Positions 16,083 to 24,932 of a DNA stretch of 61,227 bases are shown piece by piece. Location of the stretch: assembly GCF_022829545.1 (NCBI RefSeq), contig NZ_JAKSYM010000326.1, positions 1-61,227 of the forward strand. The letters are read 5' to 3'. The stretch comes from Methylobacterium sp. J-030 (GTDB taxonomy: Bacteria; Pseudomonadota; Alphaproteobacteria; Rhizobiales; Beijerinckiaceae). The notes beneath the pieces are model-generated. The model searched no databases. It was not told the origin of the DNA and saw only the letters and a program-made list of their open reading frames with translations. A program made the position numbers and the translations under genes. How positions within the stretch are numbered: the first letter of the stretch is position 1; each line of letters begins with the position of its first letter.

Positions 16083-16532
16083 TCAAGTCGTCATCTGGCC
16101 GCGCGCATGTCGGCTCGGCCTTATCATCGTCGCGATCCTGCTCTCCGCCTCGGCCAGGACGCTGTTGACAAGGTGAGTGGCCCCCTCGAGCGTTCCCGCG
16201 GCCAGAGTTCCGCTCCGGTTCGTTTCCTGGACGATGCGGAAATTGTCCTCGACGAACGCGCGGATCTTGCGCTGAACATCGTCGAACTCGCCCGGGTGAG
16301 CGGTTTCGTACAGAAGTGCCAGGGCCAAGTAGGCGCGACCGACCATGTCGAGCGCCAGATCCGCACTCGTCTCGGAACTCACGGTGTCGGTCGGGGCCAC
16401 GGCGGGTGAATCCCTGTCGAGTACATCCACGCAGGCTATCATAACCTCAACCCGTTGCAATCGGTCAAGTTGTTCTGCAATCGCTTTTCCTGAGACAACT
16501 TGGATATCGGGACCCGGCTCTGAGTCCGCCAT
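16083..16532 (-). CDS. Helical protein of unknown family, paralogue of 15620-15922
   Basis: 149 aa, with an extra N-terminal region of about 45 residues (VSGKAIAEQLDRLQRVEVMI) that its paralogue lacks. The shared core runs SADLALDMVGRAYLALALLY, ETAHPGEF and then an amphipathic helix ending NSVLAEAESRIATMI. The core aligns with the neighbouring gene over about 50 residues with conserved SAD.AL....AY.ALA..YE...PG. Both are on the minus strand, 160 bp apart, each with its own upstream region. No known function. Confidence 0.6.
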   Translation of the reverse strand: MADSEPGPDIQVVSGKAIAEQLDRLQRVEVMIACVDVLDRDSPAVAPTDTVSSETSADLALDMVGRAYLALALLYETAHPGEFDDVQRKIRAFVEDNFRIVQETNRSGTLAAGTLEGATHLVNSVLAEAESRIATMIRPSRHARGQMTT

Positions 16533-16825
16533 GTCATCCCCCGGTGGAAATCCCCCCCGGATGGTGAGCCGACTGCAGGGCCGCCGCGACGCGCGCTGGT
16601 ACGCGGGACGTGCGCGCGGGATTGGGACCCCTTTCGTGGCGTTCGGTTCGATGCGCTTGATTCGATGCGTAGTCGCCCCTGTCGGAATCGGGACGCTTTC
16701 GCATCGGCGTGACGCGATCCGCCCCCGCGGCTGTGGTCTCGCGCGGCCAAGCCGATTATCGACACGCGCAAGGGGGCCGGCCTTGCCCGGCCCGGAGAGG
16801 ACCCGGCCGCGCGCCCAGGAGAGTC

Positions 16826-18364
16826 ATGACCGTGCCCGCCAGTACCCCGCGTCCCGTGATGCTCGTGATCCTCGACGGCTGGGGCCTCCGCGAGGAGCGC
16901 TCCGACAACGCCGTCCTTCAGGCGCGGACGCCGGTCTTCGATGCGTTGATGCGGGAGCAGCCCCGGGCTAGGCTGAAGACCTTCGGCGCCGATGTCGGCC
17001 TGCCCGAGGGGCAGATGGGCAATTCCGAGGTCGGGCACCTCAATATCGGCGCGGGCCGCGTGGTGCTGCAGGACCTGCCGCGGATCGACACCGCGATCGC
17101 GGACGGGTCGCTGGCCACGAACCCCGCCCTGGCCCGGTTCATCGAGGCCCTGCGGGCATCGGGCGGCACCTGCCACCTCATGGGCCTGCTGTCGCCGGGG
17201 GGCGTCCACGCCCATCAGGACCACGCGGTGGCGCTGGCGCGCGTTCTGGTCGAGGCCGGCATCCCGGTCCGGCTGCACGGCTTCACGGACGGGCGCGACA
17301 TGCCGCCCCGTTCCGCCGCCACCTGCGTCGCTGCGGTCGGGAAGGCGCTGCCGCAGGGCGCGCGCCTCGCCACCCTGTGCGGGCGCTATTTCGGGATGGA
17401 CCGGGACCGGCGCTGGGAGCGGGTCCGGATCGCCTACGAGGCCTTGACGGAGGGGCGCGGCACCCGCTTCGACCGGGCCGGGCAGGCGGTGGCGGCCGCC
17501 TACGCGCAGGACGTCTCGGACGAGTTCATGAAGCCCGCGATCCTGGGCGACTATGCCGGCATGCGCGACGGCGACGGCCTGCTGAGCTTCAACTTCCGCG
17601 CGGACCGGACCCGGCAGGTCCTGGAGGCGCTGCTCGACCCCGCGTTTTCCGGCTTTTCCCGGGCGCGGACGGTCCGCTTCGCCGCCGCCCTGGGCATCGT
17701 CCAGTACAGCGTCGAGATCGACGCCTTCGCCGACACCCTGTTCGGCACCCTCGACCTGCCGAACGGGCTCGGCGAGACCGTGGCCCGGGCCGGGCGCGCG
17801 CAATTGCGGATGGCCGAGACCGAGAAGTACCCCCACGTCACCTACTTCATGAACGGCGGCCGCGAGGCGCCGTTCGAGGGCCAGGACGCGATCCTGGTGC
17901 CCTCGCCGAAGGTCGCGACCTACGATCTCCAGCCGGAGATGTCGGCGCCGGAACTCACCGACCGTGCCGTCGCGGCGATCGGCTCCGGGCGCTACGACCT
18001 GATCATCCTGAACTTCGCCAACCCCGACATGGTCGGCCATACCGGCAGCCTCGCCGCCGCCGTGACGGCGGTGGAGACCGTCGATGCCTGCCTCGGCCGC
18101 GTGGTCGAGGCGGTGACCGCGCAGGGCGGGGCGCTGCTGGTCACCGCCGACCACGGCAACTGCGAGACGATGCGCGACCCCGAGACCGGGGAGCCCCACA
18201 CGGCCCACACCCTCAACCCGGTCCCGGTGACGCTCATCGGCGTCGATGGCATCTCCCTGGCCGACGGCCGGCTCGCCGACGTGGCGCCGACGCTCCTCGA
18301 CCTGATGGGCCTCGACCAGCCGGCCGAGATGACCGGCACGTCCCTGATCCGCCGGGCCGGCTGA
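16826..18364 (+). CDS. gpmI: 2,3-bisphosphoglycerate-independent phosphoglycerate mutase
   Basis: 512 aa, the usual family length. Interconverts 3- and 2-phosphoglycerate in glycolysis and gluconeogenesis, cytosolic and Mn-dependent. Visible signatures: LVILDGWGLREE (metal-binding Asp), GNSEVGHLNIGAGR with the phospho-accepting Ser, HGFTDGRDMPPRSA, FNFRADRTRQ, and TADHGNCETM near the C-terminus. AGGAG at 16817-16821 precedes ATG 16826, so the upstream in-frame ATG at 16709 is not the start. It stands alone; the next gene is more than 300 bp downstream behind a repeat. Confidence 0.97.
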   Translation: MTVPASTPRPVMLVILDGWGLREERSDNAVLQARTPVFDALMREQPRARLKTFGADVGLPEGQMGNSEVGHLNIGAGRVVLQDLPRIDTAIADGSLATNPALARFIEALRASGGTCHLMGLLSPGGVHAHQDHAVALARVLVEAGIPVRLHGFTDGRDMPPRSAATCVAAVGKALPQGARLATLCGRYFGMDRDRRWERVRIAYEALTEGRGTRFDRAGQAVAAAYAQDVSDEFMKPAILGDYAGMRDGDGLLSFNFRADRTRQVLEALLDPAFSGFSRARTVRFAAALGIVQYSVEIDAFADTLFGTLDLPNGLGETVARAGRAQLRMAETEKYPHVTYFMNGGREAPFEGQDAILVPSPKVATYDLQPEMSAPELTDRAVAAIGSGRYDLIILNFANPDMVGHTGSLAAAVTAVETVDACLGRVVEAVTAQGGALLVTADHGNCETMRDPETGEPHTAHTLNPVPVTLIGVDGISLADGRLADVAPTLLDLMGLDQPAEMTGTSLIRRAG

Positions 18365-18539
18365 TGATGCGGCATGGCGGCTGCACCGGTCGGGCCCTCA
18401 TGCCTCAGGCCCCAGCCATACGTCCCAGCGTGGGACCGGACCGTGCCAGAGCGGGGCAGGGGTGGCGCGTGCCTGTGCGGGATCCGCGCGCCTGTCCTGA
18501 CCGGTCAGAGGGCTTGCGGTTTCACGGATCTCCGTTCGT

Positions 18540-18640
18540 GATCGAGCACGAGCGCCTCCGCGTCTCTCCCTCCCCCCGCAGAGGGGGGAGGGAGGGGGGC
18601 GGTGCAGGTCCTCTTCCTCGATCCAGTCATGTGAGCATGA
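18540..18640 (+). repeat. Dispersed intergenic repeat, family 2, copy 1
   Basis: Matches 41830-41929 in the same orientation: both contain a GAGCACGAGCGCCTC-like start (GAACACGAGCGCCTC in the other), TCTCTCCCTCCC, a GC hairpin built on CCCGCAGAGGGGGGAGG-like arms, then CTCGATCCAGTC/CTCGATGGAGTC and TGTGAGCA/TGTGAACA. It lies in the gap between gpmI and the flippase gene, which are both on the plus strand. The hairpin could affect mRNA stability. Confidence 0.6.
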
Positions 18641-18683
18641 TTGGCAAGCGGGGAGGGGCGACACGCGCCCCCCGGCGCCGATC

Positions 18684-20099
18684 ATGATCGCCAGGCACAG
18701 CCTGATCTATGTCGGCTCGCGCGGCTTCGCGGCGGCCCTGAACATGGCCTCGGTGGCGGTGTTCACCCGGCTGGCGCCGGCGGCGAGCTACGGCACCTAC
18801 CTCTACGTCCTGTCCTGGGCTCTCGTGCTCTACGGGGCGACCTGCCAGTGGCCGAAATTCGCGTTCTTCGCCCTCTACGACGAGGCCCGCGAGCCCGCCC
18901 AGGTCGGCACCGTGGTGCGCATCCTCGGCGGGACGCTGCTGCTGGCCGGGCTCGGCAGCGTGCTGGCGGCCGAACTCGGCCTGGTCCCGGGCCGGATGGC
19001 GGCCGCGATCCTGGCGCTGGCCTGCGGCACCACCCTGTTCGAGGGCGCGACCGAGATCGCCCGCACGCGCCTGCGGGTCGGGGCGGTGGCGGCCTCGGTG
19101 ATGACCCGGGCCGTGCTGATCCTCGGCCTCGGCAGCCTCGCGCTGCGCCTCTCGGCCGATCCGCTCGACCTCGCCTTCGCGGTGGCGGCCGCCAACGCGG
19201 TCGCCTCGCTGCCGGCCGCCGCCACCATCGCGCCGATGATGCCCGGCCGCGGCAGCCGGGCCGAGGCCCTGCGCCTGTTCGCCTATGGCTGGCCGCTGGT
19301 ACTCTCCTTCGGCACCGCGGCGCTGGCCCAGAGCCTCGACCGGCTGATCATCGCCAAGACCGTGGGGCCGGCGGGCCTCGGCGCCTACGGGGCGCTGGCC
19401 GACTTCCTGCGGCAGAGCTTCATCGTGTTCGGCGAGGCGATCGCCCTGTCGTTGATCTCCCTCGCCAAGCGGGAGGCGCGCTCCGGCGGCATGCCGGCGG
19501 CCGTGGGCGTGCTGAGCGACGCCGCCCGGGCCATGACGCTGATCGCGGCCTTCGGCGCCGTGTTCTTCATCTGCTTCGACGACCTCGTGGTCACGGTGCT
19601 GCTCGGGCCCGATTACCGGGCTGAGGCGCGCCAGCTCGCTCCGGTACTGATCCTGGCAAGCATCCTGATGATGTTCCGCGCGTATTATTTCGGGCAGGTG
19701 ATCTACTTCACCCGGACCAGCGGACTCGAGGCGGCGGCGGCCTTCGCGACGCTCGCGACCGTGGCGGCGCTCTCGCTCCTGCTGATCCCGACCTTCGGTG
19801 CCCCCGGCGCGGCGCTCGCCTTCGCGGGCGGCCAGAGCGCGGCCTGCCTCGTGCTGGTGTTCGGCGCCCGGCGGGAGGGCACGACCATGCCGCTGCCGCT
19901 CGCCGACATGGCCGGCATCGCCGGGATCGCGGCGGCCTGCGGGGCCGTGAATGCCGGGATCGGGCTGATGCCGGGGGGCTTCATGGCGCCGGGGCAGGTG
20001 CTGCGCATGATGCTGCTCGCCGCCGGGGCGGGGGCGGCGGCATGGCGCTATGACGTGCTCGGCTTCGCCGGGGCGATCCGCCACCGGCTCGCGGCCTGA
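18684..20099 (+). CDS. Wzx-type oligosaccharide flippase (polysaccharide biosynthesis protein)
   Basis: 471 aa with 12 to 14 predicted membrane helices, for example MASVAVFTRLAPAASYGTYL (helix 1-2 region), GTAALAQSLDRLIIAKTVG and LIAAFGAVFFICFDDLVVT. The first helices carry the family pattern ending in TRLAPAASYGTY, and the central QSLDRLIIAKTVGPAGLGAY motif is typical of MOP/PST exporters. It would flip lipid-linked oligosaccharides across the inner membrane for exopolysaccharide or O-antigen. It is followed by an acetyltransferase gene nine bases after the stop codon, likely in one operon, but no polymerase or glycosyltransferase is visible here. Confidence 0.85.
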   Translation: MIARHSLIYVGSRGFAAALNMASVAVFTRLAPAASYGTYLYVLSWALVLYGATCQWPKFAFFALYDEAREPAQVGTVVRILGGTLLLAGLGSVLAAELGLVPGRMAAAILALACGTTLFEGATEIARTRLRVGAVAASVMTRAVLILGLGSLALRLSADPLDLAFAVAAANAVASLPAAATIAPMMPGRGSRAEALRLFAYGWPLVLSFGTAALAQSLDRLIIAKTVGPAGLGAYGALADFLRQSFIVFGEAIALSLISLAKREARSGGMPAAVGVLSDAARAMTLIAAFGAVFFICFDDLVVTVLLGPDYRAEARQLAPVLILASILMMFRAYYFGQVIYFTRTSGLEAAAAFATLATVAALSLLLIPTFGAPGAALAFAGGQSAACLVLVFGARREGTTMPLPLADMAGIAGIAAACGAVNAGIGLMPGGFMAPGQVLRMMLLAAGAGAAAWRYDVLGFAGAIRHRLAA

Positions 20100-20109
20100 C
20101 GGGACCGCC

Positions 20110-21303
20110 ATGCCGGAGACCGCCACGCTCCCGCAGGGCCTCGTCGCGGCGGTCCGGCCCCTCGATCCGGGGGCGCCCTGGATCCCGGCCTGGCGGGCGC
20201 TGGGCGCGGATGCCGCCATCCGGAACCCGTTCTACGAGGCCGGCTACGCGCTCGCCGCCCGCGACGCCTTCGGCGCCGGGGTGCGCCTGCTGATCGTGGC
20301 CGACCGGCCCCCCGAGGCACCGGGCGCGCGGTTTCGCGCCGCCTGGCCGTTCCGGGTCTCGTGGCGGCGCTGGGGCCTGCCGCTGCCGCTGCTGATCGGC
20401 TGGACCCACGGCTACTGCCCCTTCGGCGCCCCGCTCCTCGACGGTGGCGATCCGATGGGGGCGCTGGCGGCCCTCCTCGCTGCTCCGCGGGCGCTCGGCC
20501 TGCCGCCGCGGCTCCTGCTGCCGAATGCCCCCGCGGACGGGCTCCTGCCGCAAATCCTGGCGGCGCGCGGCACCGCGCGCGCCGCCTACTGGCCGCATGT
20601 CCGCGGCCTGCTCGACCTGACCGCCCACCCGCCGGCGGCGCGGGCCGCCTATCTCGGCCATCTCTCCGGCCAGCGGCGGCGCAAGCTGCGCCGCGACCAC
20701 GGGCGCCTGAACGCGTCGGGCGCCGTGGCCTTCGAGATGCTCGACGCGCCGGCCGAACTCGACCGGGCGCTCACCGAGCACGTCGCCCTCGAAGCGGCCG
20801 GCTGGAAGGGCCGGGCCGGCACGGGGCTGGGCCAGCGCCCGGCCGAGGTCGCCTTCCTGCGCACCGCCCTGGCCGATCTCGGCGCGGACGGGCGGGTGCG
20901 GATCGCGCGCCTGCGCCGGGCGGGGCGGACGCTCGCCTCCCTGATCCTGCCGGTCACCGGATCCGAGGCCTGGGTGCTCAAGATCGCCCACGACGAGACG
21001 GAGCCCGAGGCGGCGCCCGGGATCCAGCTCGTCCATCGGCTGACCGAGGCGGTGGTGTCCGGAAAGTGGGTGATCGAGCGGATCGATTCCTGCGCGCCCC
21101 CGGGTTTCGCCCTGGGCTCCCTATTCTGGACCGAGCGGCGGACCATCGCCCACCTCCTGGTCGCAGCAGAGCGCGATCCCCTGTTCACGGTCGTCCGTGC
21201 CCTGGAGCGCGCCCGGGAGCACGTCGCCCGAATGCGCCTCACCAGCCGAAGCGGGCGATCTGCGCCAGCCGCGCCTGCGCCTGCGTCGCGTCCTGACCCA
21301 TGA
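20110..21303 (+). CDS. CelD/BioF2-type GNAT acetyltransferase
   Basis: 397 aa from ATG 20110. The C-terminal half has the GNAT-like pattern LSGQRRRKLRRDHGRL, ALEAAGWKGRAGTGL and RIARLRRAGRTLASLILPV, found in acetyltransferases of exopolysaccharide and cellulose clusters. It is translated right after the flippase (stop to start about nine bases), and so is likely its partner in surface-polysaccharide decoration. Its 3' end overlaps the opposite-strand hypothetical gene by 65 bp. Acyl substrate unknown. Confidence 0.75.
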   Translation: MPETATLPQGLVAAVRPLDPGAPWIPAWRALGADAAIRNPFYEAGYALAARDAFGAGVRLLIVADRPPEAPGARFRAAWPFRVSWRRWGLPLPLLIGWTHGYCPFGAPLLDGGDPMGALAALLAAPRALGLPPRLLLPNAPADGLLPQILAARGTARAAYWPHVRGLLDLTAHPPAARAAYLGHLSGQRRRKLRRDHGRLNASGAVAFEMLDAPAELDRALTEHVALEAAGWKGRAGTGLGQRPAEVAFLRTALADLGADGRVRIARLRRAGRTLASLILPVTGSEAWVLKIAHDETEPEAAPGIQLVHRLTEAVVSGKWVIERIDSCAPPGFALGSLFWTERRTIAHLLVAAERDPLFTVVRALERAREHVARMRLTSRSGRSAPAAPAPASRPDP

Positions 21304-21607
21304 GGGCGAGGCGGCCGGAGAGGTCGTAGCAGGTCGCGCAGAAGGAGAACTGCGCCAGGGTGATCCCGTCGTCGCGGGCGCGGGCGACCGAGGCGATCAG
21401 GCAGGGCAGGACCGGGGCGTCGGCGGGTCCGGCGAGGCAGTCGCCGCGGGGGCTGCCGAAGATCGGGCGGTTCGGCCAGGTCAGCAGCAGCGTGGTGCCG
21501 CCCCGCCGGTCGGGGGCCGGCGGCAGGGTGTAGCTGCGCAGGAACAGCGCGCAGGCCAGCAGCACCAGCCCCGGCAGGATCAGCGCCCGCAGCCCCATCC
21601 GCCTCAA
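21239..21607 (-). CDS. Hypothetical membrane-anchored/secreted protein
   Basis: 122 aa. An N-terminal hydrophobic helix (LRALILPGLVLLACALFL) anchors or exports it. The mature part has four Cys (GDCLAG, VLPCLIA, FCATC) that could form two disulfides or bind a metal, and ends FGW. The ATG overlaps the stop of the preceding 75-aa gene (ATGA), so the two are probably co-translated. The end overlaps the convergent acetyltransferase gene. No family recognised. Confidence 0.55.
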   Translation of the reverse strand: MRRMGLRALILPGLVLLACALFLRSYTLPPAPDRRGGTTLLLTWPNRPIFGSPRGDCLAGPADAPVLPCLIASVARARDDGITLAQFSFCATCYDLSGRLALMGQDATQAQARLAQIARFGW

Positions 21608-21831
21608 TCCCCTTCGTCGAACCGCGTGCGGTAGAAAACCTCGCGCCCGGCGCCGTCGATCACCCGGACGGCCTCGGCCGGCTCGCCCGCGCGCTGCGGC
21701 ACCCGGGCCCGGGCGAACAGGCGCAGCGCCCGCTCCTGCGCGCTCGCCAGGCTGCCGACCCGCACGGAGATCCGCGTCTGGATTTCGTCCGGCTCCGGTC
21801 CGAGGACTTCGATATGGAAGGTCTCGCGCAA
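21604..21831 (-). CDS. Small hypothetical protein, TTG start
   Basis: 75 aa of mixed beta/alpha composition (FHIEVLGPEPDEIQTRISVRV, then a helix LASAQERALRLFARARV). The start appears to be a TTG at 21831 with AGGCGG upstream, and its stop overlaps the following ATG. Function unknown. Confidence 0.5.
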   Translation of the reverse strand: MRETFHIEVLGPEPDEIQTRISVRVGSLASAQERALRLFARARVPQRAGEPAEAVRVIDGAGREVFYRTRFDEGD

Positions 21832-21943
21832 GGGTGTCCGCCTGATCGAGGGTCTTCAGCCGCTGGATATGGGCTTCGGCCCGGGCGCCATAGCACGTTC
21901 CAGCGCGGTGTCGGCGGAGGGCGGCGGCGATGTCGCAGATGCC

Positions 21944-22261
21944 CTACCGCTCCGCCGCCACGGCCAGGTAAATGCCGGCCGCCCTCTGCACGGTCCGGAG
22001 GATGTTGAACAGGTTGCCGGCCGTCGGATTGCCCAGCGGGCCGAGCCTGCGCATCAGGCTCTTGGACGACGTGCCGGTCGCCTCGGCCAGGCCTTCGAAA
22101 CCGATCGTCGCGTTGATGTCGTCGCGCAGGACCGCTTCGCCGGTGTCGATGTCCCCGGCGAGGAACTGACCAACCGCTTCGATCCGCAGCGCGTCACGGA
22201 AGGCCGGATCACGCGCGGCGCGCGCCTTCACGGTCTCCTTGACGCTGCGGGTCAGGCCCAT
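21944..22261 (-). CDS. HigA-like antitoxin/XRE DNA-binding protein, apparently orphan
   Basis: 105 aa. The pattern FRDALRIEAVGQFLAGDIDTG, FEGLAEATGTSSKSLMRRLG and GNPTAGNLFNILRTVQRAAG matches the small helix-turn-helix regulators that act as antitoxins of RelE/HigB-type toxins. GGAGGGAGG just upstream of the ATG is a strong ribosome site. Normally the toxin gene lies directly upstream; here no such frame is found, so it looks orphaned, or its partner is elsewhere. Confidence 0.65.
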   Translation of the reverse strand: MGLTRSVKETVKARAARDPAFRDALRIEAVGQFLAGDIDTGEAVLRDDINATIGFEGLAEATGTSSKSLMRRLGPLGNPTAGNLFNILRTVQRAAGIYLAVAAER

Positions 22262-22435
22262 CGCCCATCCTCCCTCCGTTGCTGGTACGCCGCTAAGATC
22301 GCCGGCGCGGCTTGCCTCAGCGTGGCGTTTCGCAACGGCCAGACACCGATCTCGGAGCGAAGTCCAATTGCCCCGCGGCCGGCCTCGGCCCTATGAGGGC
22401 GGCTCCGCCCGAGGAGACACCACCGGAGGAGCCCC

Positions 22436-22735
22436 GTGGACCCGCTCAAGGCCGCCGCCGCGACGCTGCTCTGCCTCGCCCTGTTCTGGCTGGCCTTCCG
22501 GATGACCCGGCGGCTGGTCGATCTCGCCATCGCGGGGGGCTACGCCGAGGAGCGTCGGCGGCTCGCCGAGGAGGCGGCTCAGGCTGAGGCCGAGGCCGTG
22601 CCGCAGGCCTCCGCCATCCAGGCCACGGCTTCGAGCTTGGCCGCGAACAGGGACCAGTCGTCGGCCGCCGCGATCGGCGCCCACAGCGCCTCGACCTCGT
22701 CGATCAGCAGGGTGCAGGGCGCCGCCGCGAAGTAG
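22436..22735 (+). CDS. Small membrane protein with coiled-coil, overlapping selO end
   Basis: 99 aa from a GTG start at 22436 preceded by GGAGGAG. One N-terminal helix (AAAATLLCLALFWLAFRM) is followed by a charged helix EERRRLAEEAAQAEAEA. The C-terminal part (22579 on) overlaps the end of selO on the other strand, so this tail may not be selected. The upstream half has a good signal for being a gene. Confidence 0.4.
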   Translation: MDPLKAAAATLLCLALFWLAFRMTRRLVDLAIAGGYAEERRRLAEEAAQAEAEAVPQASAIQATASSLAANRDQSSAAAIGAHSASTSSISRVQGAAAK

Positions 22736-24006
22736 GGATGGTCGAGCCGCGCGCCCGCCACGGGTGCGAGCGGCTCCAGCGCGGCCCGCACCGGCGCGAA
22801 GACTTCGCGCGCGTAGTGGCCGGCGGACGGTCCGGCCTGCGCCCGATCGGCGCTCGCGAGGCCGCCGTACCAGTCGAAGAAGAACCGCTCGAACGGTGCC
22901 CGGCTCTCCCCCAGGAACCGCCAGACGGCGGCGACCAGCCGATCGGTTTCCGAACGCGGCGCCTCCGCGAGCCCGAGCCGGCGGAACAGGGCCCGCGCAA
23001 AAGCCTCCTGCAGGGCCGGCCCGAAGCCCGCCAGCGCCTCTTCCAGGCGTGCCTGGGGTGCCAGCGTCAGCAGGCAATCGGCCAGCCGGCAGAGGTTCCA
23101 GAACAGGGCCTCGGGCTGGCGGCCGAAGCTGTAGAGCCCGGTCGCGTCGAAATACGCGGCCGTGAAGTCCGGGTCGAAATGCGGCAGGAAGCGCCAGGGG
23201 CCGTAATCGAAGCTCTCGCCGGTGACGTTGATGTTGTCGCTGTTGAGCACCCCGTGGACGAAGCCGGCGGCGGCCCATTGCGCCCCCATCGTGGCGACCC
23301 GGGCGACGACATCCTCCAGGAAGGCGACGCCCCGGTCCTCCAGGCTGTCGCGCCACAGCTCGGGCCGGTGCGTCTCGATCGTGTGATCGAGGAGCCGGGC
23401 GATGGCGTCGGGCTCCCCCAGGGCCAGGAAGCGCTGGAAGGTCCCGATCCGGATATGCCCGTGGGACAGGCGCACCAGCACCGCGGAGCGGGCCGGGGAG
23501 GGCTCGTCGCCGCGCACGAGATCCTCGCCGGTCTCGATCAGGCTGAAGCTCTTCGACGTATAGACGCCCTGCGCCTCCAGCAGCGCGGTCGCCAGCACCT
23601 CGCGCACGCCTCCCTTCAGGGTGAGCCGCCCGTCCGCGCCCCGGGACCAGGGCGTGGTGCCGCTGCCCTTGGTGCCGAGATCGAGGAGGCGCCCGTCTCT
23701 CGGGTCGTGGAGCTGCGCGAACAGGAAGCCGCGGCCGTCGCCGAGTTCCGAGTTGTACGCGCGGAACTGGTGGCCGTGGTAGCGCAGGGCCAGCGGGGTC
23801 TCGAAGCTGCCGGGCAGGGGCTCGAACCGGCCGAAATGGGCGATCCAGGCGGCCTCCGAGAGCCCGCCCAGGCCGACGCGCTCCGCCCAGGCCTGGTTGC
23901 GGTAGCGCAGGACCGTCTGCGGGAACCGCGCCGGGGCGACGGGATCGGCGAAGGCGGGACCGAGATCGGCGTGGCGCCGGGAGGGCCTGTAGGCGGGGTC
24001 GTCCAT
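22579..24006 (-). CDS. selO: Protein adenylyltransferase SelO (YdiU family)
   Basis: 475 aa, the usual length. A pseudokinase that transfers AMP from ATP to protein Ser/Thr/Tyr and is linked to redox stress. The inverted kinase fold is seen in LGTKGSGTTPWSRGADG (ATP loop with Lys), LKGGVREVLATALLEAQGV (Glu), and NSDNINVTGESFDYGPW (metal-binding Asn and Asp), with VRLSHGHIRIGTFQRFL between. A Cys lies near the C-terminus (ACGTASASA), as in bacterial members where it takes part in a disulfide. Standalone gene on the minus strand. Confidence 0.95.
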   Translation of the reverse strand: MDDPAYRPSRRHADLGPAFADPVAPARFPQTVLRYRNQAWAERVGLGGLSEAAWIAHFGRFEPLPGSFETPLALRYHGHQFRAYNSELGDGRGFLFAQLHDPRDGRLLDLGTKGSGTTPWSRGADGRLTLKGGVREVLATALLEAQGVYTSKSFSLIETGEDLVRGDEPSPARSAVLVRLSHGHIRIGTFQRFLALGEPDAIARLLDHTIETHRPELWRDSLEDRGVAFLEDVVARVATMGAQWAAAGFVHGVLNSDNINVTGESFDYGPWRFLPHFDPDFTAAYFDATGLYSFGRQPEALFWNLCRLADCLLTLAPQARLEEALAGFGPALQEAFARALFRRLGLAEAPRSETDRLVAAVWRFLGESRAPFERFFFDWYGGLASADRAQAGPSAGHYAREVFAPVRAALEPLAPVAGARLDHPYFAAAPCTLLIDEVEALWAPIAAADDWSLFAAKLEAVAWMAEACGTASASA

Positions 24007-24183
24007 GCGGCGGGTCTCGCGGGGCGGCGATGAGCCCCCGTCGTACCAAGCGGGCGGGACGCGATCCGTTGCCGTGCGCGTCGCTCGGGCATCCGATCCG
24101 GAGCATGGAACGCGGCACAGACGGCATCCCGACAGGGCGCCACGACCGCGCTCCGGGGCAGACCGCGCCCGCCCGGATATCGC

Positions 24184-24819
24184 TCAGGTCGGCAGCAGGC
24201 CGATGATCAGGCGCTCGGTCACTCGGGCGGTCAGGGCTTCGATCACCCGGGGGCGGACCTCGCGGTCCACCACGCGGTCGATCGTCAGCAGCGTGAACCC
24301 ATGGACGAGCGACCATGCGGTGACGACCGCGACGGACACCGCCTGCTCATCCTCCGGATCGATCGCGAACGTGCCTGTCCGCGCGCCGTCCAGGATCACC
24401 CCCCGCAGCACCGCGCGGGCCTCGGTGAGGACGGCCAGGACTGTCGGCGGAAGCCCCTCGATGCCGGGCAGCGCTTGGCCGAACATCAGGCGATAGAGCG
24501 CCGGGTTCTCCACGCCGAACCCGATATAGGCGTGCCCGATCGCCCGCAGGGTCTCGACCGCGCCCGAGGCGCCATCGATCGCCGCACTCATGCGGGCGCG
24601 CAACGCCTCGTAGCCCGTGACGGCGATGGCGGCGATCAGAGCCTCCTTGTCGGTGAAGTGACGGTACGAGGCCGCATGGCTCACCCCGGCGCGGCGGGCG
24701 ACCTCGCGCAGGGAGAAGTCCCATCGCCCCGTCTCCGTCAGGATCGCCGTGGCGCTGTCGAGCAGGGCCCGGCGCAGATCGCCGTGGTGGTACGGGGCGG
24801 CTGACGCGGATGTGTTCAC
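24184..24819 (-). CDS. TetR-family regulator with WHG-type effector domain
   Basis: 211 aa. The N-terminal helix-turn-helix covers about residues 15-60: LLDSATAILTETGRWDFSLR and VARRAGVSHAASYRHFTDKE. The C-terminal part (IGHAYIGFGVENPALYRLMF) has the pattern of the WHG/TetR_C_33 effector domain. The start is a GTG at 24819. It is divergent from a metallo-beta-lactamase-fold gene, with a palindrome-rich operator between them, so it probably represses both. Ligand unknown. Confidence 0.88.
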   Translation of the reverse strand: MNTSASAAPYHHGDLRRALLDSATAILTETGRWDFSLREVARRAGVSHAASYRHFTDKEALIAAIAVTGYEALRARMSAAIDGASGAVETLRAIGHAYIGFGVENPALYRLMFGQALPGIEGLPPTVLAVLTEARAVLRGVILDGARTGTFAIDPEDEQAVSVAVVTAWSLVHGFTLLTIDRVVDREVRPRVIEALTARVTERLIIGLLPT

Positions 24820-24837
24820 GAGAACCTCGTGGGCGTG

Positions 24838-24877
24838 TTGACACTGGTAACATTCGGTCTATGTTGCCAATGGTAAC
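24838..24877. promoter_or_regulatory. Divergent promoter and TetR operator candidate
   Basis: On the plus strand TTGACA (24838-24843) and TATGTT (24860-24865), 16 bp apart, form a good promoter for the metallo-beta-lactamase gene. TGGTAAC (24845-24851), GTTGCCA (24863-24869) and TGGTAAC (24871-24877) overlap it. The pair GTTGCCA-A-TGGTAAC is almost a perfect palindrome centred on 24870. This is the natural binding site for the TetR protein. Confidence 0.6.
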
Positions 24878-24932
24878 ACGGCTGGCTCAGGGGCGCATCC
24901 CGCCAGCCGCGTCGGGGCAAGGGCCATCACGC

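Noticed and set aside
16439..18208. 589-aa open frame opposite gpmI
   Set aside because: Antisense shadow; gpmI has unambiguous catalytic motifs on the plus strand.
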